6,639 bases of DNA from an uncultured Veillonella sp. Its GTDB lineage: Bacteria > Bacillota > Negativicutes > Veillonellales > Veillonellaceae. The stretch spans positions 1 through 6,639 of the forward strand of contig CAUHTB010000038.1 in NCBI GenBank assembly GCA_959608595.1, written 5' to 3'. The first letter of the stretch is position 1. Every line of letters starts with the position of its first letter. A model generated the notes under the pieces. That model was not told the DNA's origin. It saw only the letters and a program-made list of their open reading frames with translations, and ran no database searches. The position numbers and the translations under genes are program-made. This document shows positions 1 through 6,639 of this stretch, piece by piece.

Positions 1-2
1 AG

Positions 3-500
3 AACCAAATTCTTACAGGAGCGGAATGGGAGAAACTACTTTCAGAATATCCTGTTGTGGTAGCAGATAAGCGTAAATATTATATTGAATCTAACCGTTC
101 TCACTATAATCATGCCCATCATAGCGACGGCCTTGATGCGGCAGAGCAAATCATCGCTGAAAAATATCCAGAATATAGCGCTGCTTTTACAAAGGTTTGC
201 AATCGCACATGGGCGCACATGTTCAATATGTTTGTTATGCGCCGCGACCTATTTGATCAATACTGCGAGTGGATGTTCTCCATCTTGGAAGAGATTGAAC
301 ATCGCGTCGATATTTCCAATTACGATACATACGAAGCGCGTATTTATGGTTTTGTAAGCGAAATCTTGCTCGACGTATGGATTGAAGCTAATAATATCGA
401 CTATAAAGAACAAAATGTATCTTTTATGGAGCCTCAAAATTGGTTGAAAAAGGGTAGTTCCTTTGTGTTGCGTAAATTTGGTTTACAAAGTAAAGGCTAG
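3..500 (+). CDS. DUF4422-type glycosyltransferase, 3' part (5' end outside window)
   Basis: This reading frame is open to the left edge, so only the last 165 codons are present. A GTG at 57 is an internal valine and not the start, because readable protein of the same character continues upstream (NQILTGAEWEKLLSEYPVVV). The fragment resembles the C-terminal half of DUF4422 proteins. It has an HYNHAHHSDGLDAAEQII segment (fragment residues about 43-60), then EKYPEY, then HMFNMFVMRRDLFDQYCEW (72-90), and a YEARIYGFVSEILLDVW stretch (110-126). These match my recollection of the family pattern, in which an N-M-F-(I/V)-M-(K/R) core is followed by DLFD.YC. Family members are found in capsule and LPS clusters and are considered glycosyltransferases; the sugar and linkage cannot be read here. 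The last 20 residues form a basic tail (NWLKKGSSFVLRKFGLQSKG) that could touch the inner face of the membrane. The next gene begins 8 bases after the stop. The family call is firm and the exact activity is unknown. Confidence 0.85.
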   Translation, partial: NQILTGAEWEKLLSEYPVVVADKRKYYIESNRSHYNHAHHSDGLDAAEQIIAEKYPEYSAAFTKVCNRTWAHMFNMFVMRRDLFDQYCEWMFSILEEIEHRVDISNYDTYEARIYGFVSEILLDVWIEANNIDYKEQNVSFMEPQNWLKKGSSFVLRKFGLQSKG

Positions 501-508
501 GTACCATT

Positions 509-1573
509 GTGAATCCAGTACTATCTATCATTGTTGCAGCATATAATGCGGAAACTACAATTAAACAAGTTATAGACAGTGTATATTCACAAAATGTAGA
601 CACATCCCTATATGAGTTGATTATTATAAATGACGGTTCTCAGGATAAAACAGGGGAACTGCTTGATACATTGGCTAGATCCTATCCTGATATGTGTCTT
701 GTGATTCACCATATTCCAAACGGTGGTGTATGTAATGCTCGCAACTATGGCCTATCTATTGCGTGCGGTGCATACGTAACCTTTATGGACTCCGATGATT
801 ATTATGGTGAAAACATCCTTTCTGCCTTTTTCGAGAAATATAACCAGCATCCACAAGTAGATTTTTGGAAATACGGTGCTGTTGAACATTACATTGAGCA
901 TGGTGAAAGCCTTCGTGACAAGGTAAACGACGTGGCGGATTTTCTATCTAGTGATGCTACAGATATTTTACGAATGGCTCTTGAAATGGAATATATTCCT
1001 CTCTTTGGTTATGTGTGGAACGGATTTTATAAACGACCTATCATCGAAGAGCATCATATTCAATTCTTATCGGAATATATTATGGAGGACTTTATGTTCT
1101 CCTTCGAATACTTGACTCACGCCCAGTCCATGGGGACGATTCCTCATGTGTATTATCACTATATGCTCGACCTAGATAAGACGAGTCTATCTAAGAAATG
1201 GGAGCCAAAGTACTACGAAATGTATCGCTTGAAGGTTCAAACTATTCATCAATATATGGTTAATGTAGGTATTGATGACGCACAGTGCTACCAATTGTTG
1301 AGTGTGTTATACGTTAAATATATGTATTCTGCACTAGAGCGGATGGGCGCAATTTCTTCGCTAGCTGGTAAATATAAATGGTTACAGCAGTTATGGCAAG
1401 ACGATATATATAAGGCTATGCAACCTCATATGAAGGGTGGTGCTTCTCTCATCGGCGTATTATCTGGATTGCTTAAATATAAATGGAATTTAGGTATTAT
1501 CGCATGTACAGAGTGCATTTCCTTTGTGCGCCATCGCTTAAAAGGTCTATTTGCAAAGATCAAATCTATTTAG
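509..1573 (+). CDS. Family 2 (GT-A fold) glycosyltransferase
   Basis: This 354-residue protein should transfer a sugar from a nucleotide-sugar donor to a growing lipid-linked glycan on the cytoplasmic face. The N-terminal GT-A domain is classic: LSIIVAAYNAE at residues 5-15, IINDGSQDKT at 39-48 for nucleotide binding, NGGVCNARNYG at 71-81, and the metal-binding D-x-D as MDSDD at 93-97. IMEDFMF at 191-197 carries the Glu-Asp pair that usually holds the catalytic base of inverting GT2 enzymes. YYHYMLDLDKTSLSKKW (215-231) fits the typical segment after the catalytic core. The rest is helical and ends in a hydrophobic then basic tail (about 312-354), probably membrane-associating. The start is GTG at 509, eight bases after the previous stop; the conserved first strand begins four codons later, so no later start is possible. 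The ribosome site is weak (AGGT at 499-502), which suggests translational coupling to the gene upstream. Donor and acceptor cannot be told from sequence. Confidence 0.93.
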   Translation: MNPVLSIIVAAYNAETTIKQVIDSVYSQNVDTSLYELIIINDGSQDKTGELLDTLARSYPDMCLVIHHIPNGGVCNARNYGLSIACGAYVTFMDSDDYYGENILSAFFEKYNQHPQVDFWKYGAVEHYIEHGESLRDKVNDVADFLSSDATDILRMALEMEYIPLFGYVWNGFYKRPIIEEHHIQFLSEYIMEDFMFSFEYLTHAQSMGTIPHVYYHYMLDLDKTSLSKKWEPKYYEMYRLKVQTIHQYMVNVGIDDAQCYQLLSVLYVKYMYSALERMGAISSLAGKYKWLQQLWQDDIYKAMQPHMKGGASLIGVLSGLLKYKWNLGIIACTECISFVRHRLKGLFAKIKSI

Positions 1574-1587
1574 AAAGAAGCACGATT

Positions 1588-2733
1588 ATGATAAACCGAG
1601 AATCCCGTAGATTGCGTGTATTACAAGTCGGTATGACACGTAATCTAGGTGGCATAGAAACATATTTGATAGAACAATTTAGACATCTTGATAAAAGTAA
1701 AATTGATTATGATTTTGTGAACATCACAGGGGAATACTCTATTTGTTATGAAGATGAAATCTTAGCCTCTGGCAGCAAGATTTTTAAGGTTGTTTCTAGA
1801 CATAAAAACCCATTGCTCCACTATTGGCAGTGGTTTAATATATTGTTACAAAATAAAGGCGTTTATGATGTAATTGTTTTGAATACGAATAGCTTGGAAT
1901 ACGTGTTTCCTCTAGTATTGGGAAAAATCTTTGGCATACCTGTTCGTGTTATTCATAGCCATAATTCAGGCTTTGAAAACAAGCAAGGCTTGGCTCGTCG
2001 TCTCTTGGTGGGAATGAACAAGAAATTATTGGCTTGGAGTGCTAACTTGCGCTTTGCATGCAGTCAATTTGCAGGACAATGGATGTTTAAAGACAATCCA
2101 TACCATGTTATTTATAATGCCATCGATATTCATAAATACGATGCAGATCTGATAGTTCGGGAAGAAACTCGGAATGCTTTAGGATTACACACAGAATTGA
2201 CCTTATTACATGTAGGTCGTTTTTCGTATCAAAAGAATCATAGTTTCTTACTCGATATTTTTAAGGAAGTTCATAGGATTCAGCCCGATTCTGTGTTGTT
2301 GCTAGTAGGGGATACTACTGAAGAAAGTGAATTCTTAACGGAAGTCAAACGAAAAATCAAAGCATACGGGTTAGGGAATGTCGTTCGTTTGCTAGGCAGA
2401 CGAGATGATGTTAATAAGATTATGCAGGCTGCAGATGTACTTGTGATGCCGTCCTTTTTTGAAGGCCTTACCGTTGTTGGTATTGAGGCACAAGCATCGG
2501 ATTTACCATTGCTTTTATCTGATACAGTAACTAAAGAATTGGGACTTTTACCATCTACTCAATTCATTTCATTAGAAGCAGGTCCTACAGCATGGGCTAA
2601 GGCAATAGTAAATAGTAAACAACATAATAGACAGAGTCGTTATGAAGAATTAAAAGCAGCTGGCTATGATATTGGGAACGAAACAGAGCGTGTAGAGAAG
2701 TTATTAATAGATGCTTATCATGAGCTAGCATAA
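1588..2733 (+). CDS. Family 4 (GT-B fold) glycosyltransferase
   Basis: This 381-residue protein is a GT-B, retaining-type glycosyltransferase acting in the cytoplasm on lipid-linked sugar acceptors. The N-terminal acceptor half opens with RLRVLQVGMTRNLGGIETYL, whose GGIE (21-24) is the usual loop after the first strand. VIHSHNSG (121-128) is another acceptor-side signature. YNAID (176-180) leads into the donor half, where LLHVGRFSYQKNH (206-217) holds the Arg and Lys that contact the donor phosphates (R211, K216). The E-x7-E motif is present as E292 and E300 in FFEGLTVVGIEAQ. This arrangement is typical of GT4 enzymes of exopolysaccharide and capsule clusters (EpsF-like). Length is normal. 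The frame is open upstream to 1483, but ATG 1588 is preferred: it follows AAAGAAG at 1574-1580 with 7 bases spacing, and the earlier extension would overlap the GT2 gene by 91 bases and adds an unlikely Cys/Arg-rich leader. The donor sugar is not identifiable. Confidence 0.93.
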   Translation: MINRESRRLRVLQVGMTRNLGGIETYLIEQFRHLDKSKIDYDFVNITGEYSICYEDEILASGSKIFKVVSRHKNPLLHYWQWFNILLQNKGVYDVIVLNTNSLEYVFPLVLGKIFGIPVRVIHSHNSGFENKQGLARRLLVGMNKKLLAWSANLRFACSQFAGQWMFKDNPYHVIYNAIDIHKYDADLIVREETRNALGLHTELTLLHVGRFSYQKNHSFLLDIFKEVHRIQPDSVLLLVGDTTEESEFLTEVKRKIKAYGLGNVVRLLGRRDDVNKIMQAADVLVMPSFFEGLTVVGIEAQASDLPLLLSDTVTKELGLLPSTQFISLEAGPTAWAKAIVNSKQHNRQSRYEELKAAGYDIGNETERVEKLLIDAYHELA

Positions 2734-2739
2734 TAGTTG

Positions 2740-2743
2740 GGAG
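2740..2743 (+). promoter_or_regulatory. Ribosome binding site choosing ATG 2749
   Basis: GGAG ends 5 bases before ATG 2749, and the surrounding purine run (GGGAGAAGGA) is a good Shine-Dalgarno region. A TTG at 2737 in the same frame would lengthen the protein by four residues (MGEG). It would have this site inside its coding sequence and only the weak context CATAATAG before it, so the ATG is the better start. Confidence 0.65.
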
Positions 2744-2748
2744 AAGGA

Positions 2749-4662
2749 ATGGAGTTAGCATTACAACAGGCCATCGATGTACATCCGGTCATTACATTTG
2801 ATGTCTATGATACGCTAGTATGTCGCGTTATCTATAAAGATAGAGATCTATGGCAATTAGTGGATCGGGAATACCAAAAGCGAAATCATGCAAAGCCCAT
2901 TGGTTTTTACAAGAAAAGGGAGACGGCTGACCATAAGGCGCGTAAAACGTATCCGTACCGAGAGGTAACACTGGACGAGATTTACGAAGTCTTTGCTGAT
3001 TTATACGGTCAGGAATTAGCCGATGCATGTAAGGCTTTAGAAATTGAATTAGAAATCAATTTAACCTTTCCTAATGATGAGGTTATAGAGGCCTATCAAT
3101 ACGCATTGAAGCAAAACAAAAAGGTATATATCATTTCCGATATGTATTTGACGGATACCATCATTGGTCAAGTATTAGAACATAATAAGATTACAGGTTA
3201 TGACAAACTATTTGTGTCCTGCATATACCGCAAAACTAAACATGAAGGGGGAGCTTTGTTTAGTGCTGTGTTAGAGGAAATCCAAGCAGAAGCTAAGAAT
3301 GTGCTACACATCGGAAATGATGCTAAGGCAGATATTCAACAATCTAAAGCTGTTGGCTTAGATGCGTACTTAATCAAGCCTCCTAGTCGTAAATCGTACG
3401 TCAATGAAAGCAAGGCGAAGAGCGATTTAGATTATTCTTTATTATATGGTTTTATCAAGAAACATAACTCCCCTCAAACGCCTGATTCCTTGGCGTATCG
3501 CTTGGGATTCGATGTGTTTGGTCCCATTGTTAAGGGCTTTATGGAATGGATTAAGGTACATAAGGATAACTATAATCTTGATGCTATTTTATTCTTAGCC
3601 CGTGACGGCTATGTATTGCAAGAGATTAGTGACCAAGAGGGGGAACTTACTAGTTTCTATTCTTATTTGTCTCGTCGATCTGTAGTTATTCCTATGATTC
3701 AGTATCGTCAGTCCTTAGAGGACATTTTGCGGTTATATAAATCTTGGCAATCAAATATAAAGCTGAATACTTTATTTAATCGATTGGGTATTCCTTATGA
3801 TGAGGAGGTTGTTCGTTCCGTTGGTTTAAGTGAAAGCTCCACTTTTACGCGCGATGAATTGTCTCAAGATGAGCGAGTTCAAGCCCTCTATAGTCAAGTG
3901 CGAGCGAAGGTATATTATAATTCGCAAGAACAAGGACAGTTATTGTCGGATTATCTCAAACAGTATAAGGATTACGGCAGAATTGGTATTGTAGATCTTG
4001 GTGCTGGTACCATTGTATCGGCGCTTCAGCAATATAGTACAATCAAGAACTATAATATTGATTGGATTCCGCTCTACCTACAAAATAGTCTTGAGCCAAC
4101 GGATTCGTATATTAATGTTTCTCAAAACTACGAATTGCAAACAGCGTTACGCTTAGGTTATATGTTCTTAGAGGTATTTTTTACGGCGCCACATGGTACA
4201 ACTTTAGGCTATGAATACAATGAAAAATGCGAAGCTGTCCCTTTATTAGAGGACTATGAATATAGCTCTATGCCTGAGGAATATAAGAATCGCTTGGCTG
4301 AGCTACACCAAGGGGCTATGGACTTCTATCATTCTTATCCGCTAGATATGATACAATATGGCTCTATTGATGCGGATTTAGTGATGACGAACTTCATTCA
4401 ATTTGTCTTGCATCCAGATGATGAAGATGTAGCGTACTGGGGACCATATCCAGTGTATATAGACTCCTTTGAGCCGATGGTTAAGAATAAATCCTTGGCT
4501 GCTTATTTAAGTAATCCAAAACAATTGGTTACGGACTTTAAGGATAGCATCTGGCCTGCAGGTTTCTTACATGCTCTAGGTAATTCTAATCTATTATTAG
4601 GTATGTTAAATCATAGTAATCAACTGCGATTATCTTTGAAAGATAAGTTGGTGAAGCGATGA
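2749..4662 (+). CDS. HAD-superfamily domain fused to a long uncharacterised C-terminal domain
   Basis: This is a 637-residue cytoplasmic protein with two regions. Residues 1 to about 212 form a HAD-type Rossmann domain: motif I is ITFDVYDTL (15-23) with probable nucleophile D18; motif II is YIISDMYL (127-134) with S130; a motif III lysine lies in YRKTKHEGG (160-168); motif IV is VLHIGNDAKAD (185-195) with D191 and D195. The insert at 30-110 is a helical cap. This resembles the COG5610 group of predicted HAD hydrolases found in polysaccharide clusters. Residues about 245-637 are a second, soluble domain with LFLARDGYVLQ (281-291) and IGIVDLGAGTI (412-422), motifs I recall from the same protein group but cannot give a function. 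In motif I the position two after D18 is Tyr20, not the Asp usual in HAD phosphatases. The gene sits 15 bases after the GT4 gene and its stop overlaps the flippase start (ATGA), so the two are likely co-translated. Sugar-phosphate processing or a glycan-transfer role are both possible; neither is shown. Confidence 0.85.
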   Translation: MELALQQAIDVHPVITFDVYDTLVCRVIYKDRDLWQLVDREYQKRNHAKPIGFYKKRETADHKARKTYPYREVTLDEIYEVFADLYGQELADACKALEIELEINLTFPNDEVIEAYQYALKQNKKVYIISDMYLTDTIIGQVLEHNKITGYDKLFVSCIYRKTKHEGGALFSAVLEEIQAEAKNVLHIGNDAKADIQQSKAVGLDAYLIKPPSRKSYVNESKAKSDLDYSLLYGFIKKHNSPQTPDSLAYRLGFDVFGPIVKGFMEWIKVHKDNYNLDAILFLARDGYVLQEISDQEGELTSFYSYLSRRSVVIPMIQYRQSLEDILRLYKSWQSNIKLNTLFNRLGIPYDEEVVRSVGLSESSTFTRDELSQDERVQALYSQVRAKVYYNSQEQGQLLSDYLKQYKDYGRIGIVDLGAGTIVSALQQYSTIKNYNIDWIPLYLQNSLEPTDSYINVSQNYELQTALRLGYMFLEVFFTAPHGTTLGYEYNEKCEAVPLLEDYEYSSMPEEYKNRLAELHQGAMDFYHSYPLDMIQYGSIDADLVMTNFIQFVLHPDDEDVAYWGPYPVYIDSFEPMVKNKSLAAYLSNPKQLVTDFKDSIWPAGFLHALGNSNLLLGMLNHSNQLRLSLKDKLVKR

Positions 4663-5903
4663 AAGTAAACTGGTCATTATTGGAAAATATTGGTTCTTTG
4701 CTAACTGTAAAAGGTCTCCAATATATTCTGAGCTTTATTACCTTCCCTTATTTAGTACGGGTTCTTCACGTTGATGGCTTTGGTCAGCTCGCCTTTGCTA
4801 CGGGCGTGGTACAGTACTTTTTACTATTTTCTAACTTTGGCTTTGACCTCAGTGGACCTAAAAGTATTGCGCGCCATGATCGTGGGCCAAAGAGGGGCTT
4901 TTATTTCAGTTCCATCATGGGGGCTAAGCTCTTTATTCTCGCCGTTATAACCGCTGTATTTGGGATATTGATGTTTATCCTGTCTAACTGGTTCAATTAT
5001 AATGCACTCCTTTATGGGGCGGTGTATTTAAATGTTATTGGTACGGCTCTGTTTCCAATTTGGTTCTTCCAAGGAATACAGAAGATGCGCTACATCACCT
5101 TTGTTAGTATCTTAGGTCGTATCGTATCGGTAGCGGGGATCTTTATCTTTGTAAATACCTTAGATGATATCGTGTGGGCTGCATTTTTCCAATCCATTAC
5201 TAATGTAATTGCAGCAGTATTTTCGTGGACCATCATTTATAAGGAATATCCAGATATTTTGATGCGCATTAAATGGTGTCATATTAAGGATGCCATTAAG
5301 GATAGCGTTCCATACTTTGGCTCTATGGTGGCTATTAATCTTTATACTAGCTCCACTATCGTATTCCTCGGTTTAGTAACGTCCGACTACGTCGTGGGCA
5401 TCTATACGGCGGCAAATCGCATTATTGATGCTTTCAGAGGTGGTCTAAGCCCTGTAGTTGACGCCTTATATCCATTTGTTAATAAAATCGCCAAGGAATC
5501 CAAGGAAAGAGCTCAATCAGTGTTGCGTAAAGCGACTATCATTCTTTGTTCTAGTACATCCTTGCTCTGCATTGGTATCTTTATAACTGCTAAATGGTTG
5601 GTTTACTACATTCTTGGACCAAGCTATGAGGAGTCCGTGTCGGTATTGCAAATATTAGCATTCTTGCCGTTAGTGGTTATTACTAGCAATATTTATGGCC
5701 TATTCGGTATGATATCCTTTGGTCATCAAAAGGAATTTGTTACGATTTTGGTTCACTCTGCTATTTTAGATTTATGTATCGTGTTCCCGTTACTCTATTA
5801 CATGGGAGCCGATGGCGCAGCATTGACCATGCATTTAACAGAAATCTATGTACTCTACAGATGTATTAAATTCGTAAATGCTAGTGATTTTAGATTTTTA
5901 TAA
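4659..5903 (+). CDS. wzx: Wzx-type oligosaccharide flippase (polysaccharide transporter family)
   Basis: This 414-residue integral membrane protein should move lipid-linked repeat units from the cytoplasmic to the outer face of the inner membrane. It is hydrophobic along its whole length, with about 12 candidate membrane segments near residues 11-31, 43-60, 88-108, 115-136, 145-165, 170-192, 218-238, 242-258, 292-312, 328-348, 361-381 and 385-403. The N-terminus is typical of the polysaccharide synthase/RfbX family: a short amphipathic lead, YILSFITFPYLVRVLHVDGF (22-41) and then FGFDLSGPKSIARHD (60-74). FPIWFFQGIQKM (132-143) is also a family hallmark. GIYTAANRIIDAF (247-259) and an ILGPSYEESVSVLQILAFLP stretch (318-337) match the second half. 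It is slightly short for the family but has no internal break. The start overlaps the previous stop as ATGA with no strong ribosome site, pointing to translational coupling. The symbol wzx is given by function; the substrate is unknown. Confidence 0.92.
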   Translation: MKVNWSLLENIGSLLTVKGLQYILSFITFPYLVRVLHVDGFGQLAFATGVVQYFLLFSNFGFDLSGPKSIARHDRGPKRGFYFSSIMGAKLFILAVITAVFGILMFILSNWFNYNALLYGAVYLNVIGTALFPIWFFQGIQKMRYITFVSILGRIVSVAGIFIFVNTLDDIVWAAFFQSITNVIAAVFSWTIIYKEYPDILMRIKWCHIKDAIKDSVPYFGSMVAINLYTSSTIVFLGLVTSDYVVGIYTAANRIIDAFRGGLSPVVDALYPFVNKIAKESKERAQSVLRKATIILCSSTSLLCIGIFITAKWLVYYILGPSYEESVSVLQILAFLPLVVITSNIYGLFGMISFGHQKEFVTILVHSAILDLCIVFPLLYYMGADGAALTMHLTEIYVLYRCIKFVNASDFRFL

Positions 5904-5925
5904 TTAAATAAAGAAGTGAAAGCAT

Positions 5926-6588
5926 ATGAATACATATATTTTAAACGACCTTAAACGAAAATGGTGGCAAATAGCCCTCGTAGGTATCCTTTGTGCTATC
6001 GTTATCATCGTGTCTCGTACGGTACTAGTAAAACCAATCATGGTACATGGTCCCATCAATGCATCTGTTATCTTTACAGTAGATAATAAGACCCCAGATA
6101 CTATTGTGAAGGATGATCTTCATTTAAGAGGAATGCTTCAATCACAAGGTTTTATCATGGGTTTTGTGAAGCAAAGCTCTAATGATCTTGATTGGTCTAA
6201 ACTCAACTCCAATTGGGGTGCCATGGATGCGGTCAATCAGTTCAAATGGTATCAACAACATGTCTTTGTAAATACAGAGGATCCTAAAATTTACGAATTG
6301 TATATCATGTTTAATCCTAATGATGTACAAGATCCAGACTATACGAAGGCTCATTTGGATATCTTAATTAATCAGTACATTAGCTATGCCAATAGCAAGG
6401 TACAAGCTATCAATCCAAACTATTCTATTCGTCTCGTTGATAAACAAATTGTTGAAGGCGATGCACAATTTAAAGATGAAGGCTTCTTACCTGTGAAGTA
6501 CGGTATTATAGGCTTTATTTTGGGTAGTATGGTTATGATTTTGTTTGTTTCTGTAACAGCTGTAAGGAAGTATCGTCATGGTAGATAG
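5926..6588 (+). CDS. Small two-transmembrane Wzz-like protein (possible chain-length regulator)
   Basis: This 220-residue protein has a short basic cytoplasmic N-terminus (MNTYILNDLKRKWW), a first membrane helix at about 15-35, an extracytoplasmic part of about 155 residues, a second helix at about 192-212, and a short basic tail (RKYRHGR). This N-in/C-in, two-helix layout is that of Wzz/polysaccharide co-polymerases, which sit in the inner membrane and set polymer length with the Wzy polymerase. A strand-like SVIFTV segment (47-52) directly after the first helix and FLPVKYGIIGFILGSM (187-202) leading into the second fit that picture. However, the protein is much shorter than usual Wzz proteins (typically over 300 residues), has no clear long coiled coil, and has no kinase domain. 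I recognise topology and context, not a definite family. The start ATG follows AAAGAAG at 5910-5916, 9 bases upstream, and lies 22 bases after the flippase stop. The next gene starts inside its last 11 bases. Confidence 0.72.
   Translation: MNTYILNDLKRKWWQIALVGILCAIVIIVSRTVLVKPIMVHGPINASVIFTVDNKTPDTIVKDDLHLRGMLQSQGFIMGFVKQSSNDLDWSKLNSNWGAMDAVNQFKWYQQHVFVNTEDPKIYELYIMFNPNDVQDPDYTKAHLDILINQYISYANSKVQAINPNYSIRLVDKQIVEGDAQFKDEGFLPVKYGIIGFILGSMVMILFVSVTAVRKYRHGR
6564..6570 (+). promoter_or_regulatory. Ribosome binding site for the gene starting at 6578
   Basis: AAGGAAG lies 7 bases before ATG 6578, inside the end of the Wzz-like gene. It is a strong site at good spacing and is the main reason for calling a further gene at the right edge. 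Confidence 0.65.
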
Positions 6589-6639
6589 CCAATTTTGGTT
6601 CATATCACTGTCCCTCTCATCAGTCTTGCTGTTGTTAGT
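6578..6639 (+). CDS. Start of a further gene, probable membrane or exported protein (3' end outside window)
   Basis: Only the first 20 codons plus two bases are present. The ATG overlaps the end of the Wzz-like gene by 11 bases in another frame and has a good ribosome site (AAGGAAG) 7 bases upstream. The visible product begins MVDSQFWFISLSLSSVLLLL: a short acidic lead and then an unbroken hydrophobic stretch, which suggests a first membrane helix. Given that the cluster has a flippase and a Wzz-like protein but no visible polymerase, a Wzy-type multi-pass polymerase is one candidate. Another membrane-bound transferase, or a second half of the chain-length system, is equally possible. There is too little sequence to assign a family. 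Confidence 0.6.
   Translation, partial: MVDSQFWFISLSLSSVLLLL

Noticed and set aside
85..357. A 90-codon plus-strand frame inside the DUF4422 gene.
   Set aside because: It is in a different frame from the clearly conserved DUF4422 protein and its translation has no recognisable features.
500..510. The 11-base string GGTACCATTGT at the GT2 start recurs at 4006-4016.
   Set aside because: The second copy is inside coding sequence for DLGAGTIV and flanks do not match; it is a chance repeat, not a regulatory or recombination site.
1483..1587. Upstream extension of the GT4 reading frame by 35 codons.
   Set aside because: It overlaps the end of the GT2 gene, has no ribosome site, and adds a leader unlike GT4 N-termini. 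ATG 1588 has a suitable AAAGAAG site and sits just before the conserved first strand.
2828..3028. A 66-codon open frame on the minus strand.
   Set aside because: It lies entirely inside the well-supported HAD domain, has no family resemblance, and reads like an antisense shadow. The same applies to minus-strand frames at 249-437 and 6142-6354.
5899..5904. A perfect TATAAT hexamer just before the Wzz-like gene, possibly a -10 promoter element.
   Set aside because: No recognisable -35 hexamer lies 16-18 bases upstream and there is no extended -10. The hexamer falls in an AT-rich stop/intergenic stretch, so chance is the likely explanation.
1..6639. CRISPR arrays, tRNA or rRNA genes, insertion sequences, direct or inverted repeat arrays and rho-independent terminators.
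   Set aside because: Almost every base is covered by coding sequence, the longest gap is 22 bases, and I saw no repeat array, transposase motif or hairpin followed by a T run.

Overview
The window is a stretch of a bacterial surface-polysaccharide (capsule or O-antigen type) biosynthesis cluster. All seven genes lie on the + strand and are packed head to tail, with gaps of 8, 14, 15 and 22 bases and two overlaps of 4 and 11 bases. I see no terminator, no convincing internal promoter, no RNA gene, no mobile element and no CRISPR array. The simplest reading is the middle of one long operon whose promoter lies left of the window and whose end lies right of it. Base composition is low to moderate GC. 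That, the codon use and the flavour of the proteins suggest a Firmicutes-like genome. A Negativicute such as Veillonella (an outer-membrane-bearing Firmicute) is my best guess, but it rests on general impression and not on a marker gene.

Layout: (1) the 3' part of a DUF4422-type glycosyltransferase gene, cut by the left edge; (2) a family 2 (GT-A) glycosyltransferase with a GTG start; (3) a family 4 (GT-B) glycosyltransferase; (4) a 637-residue protein with an N-terminal HAD-superfamily domain and a long C-terminal domain that I cannot assign; (5) a Wzx-type flippase of the polysaccharide-transporter family; (6) a small two-transmembrane protein with the topology of a Wzz chain-length regulator; (7) the first 20 codons of another gene with a very hydrophobic N-terminus, cut by the right edge.

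Inferred division of labour: the three glycosyltransferases add sugars to a lipid-linked repeat unit on the cytoplasmic face, Wzx flips it, and the Wzz-like protein plus a polymerase not visible here (perhaps the gene starting at the right edge) set polymer length. The role of the HAD fusion protein is open. Its position between the glycosyltransferases and the flippase ties it to the same glycan, and its C-terminal domain is the least explained part of the window.
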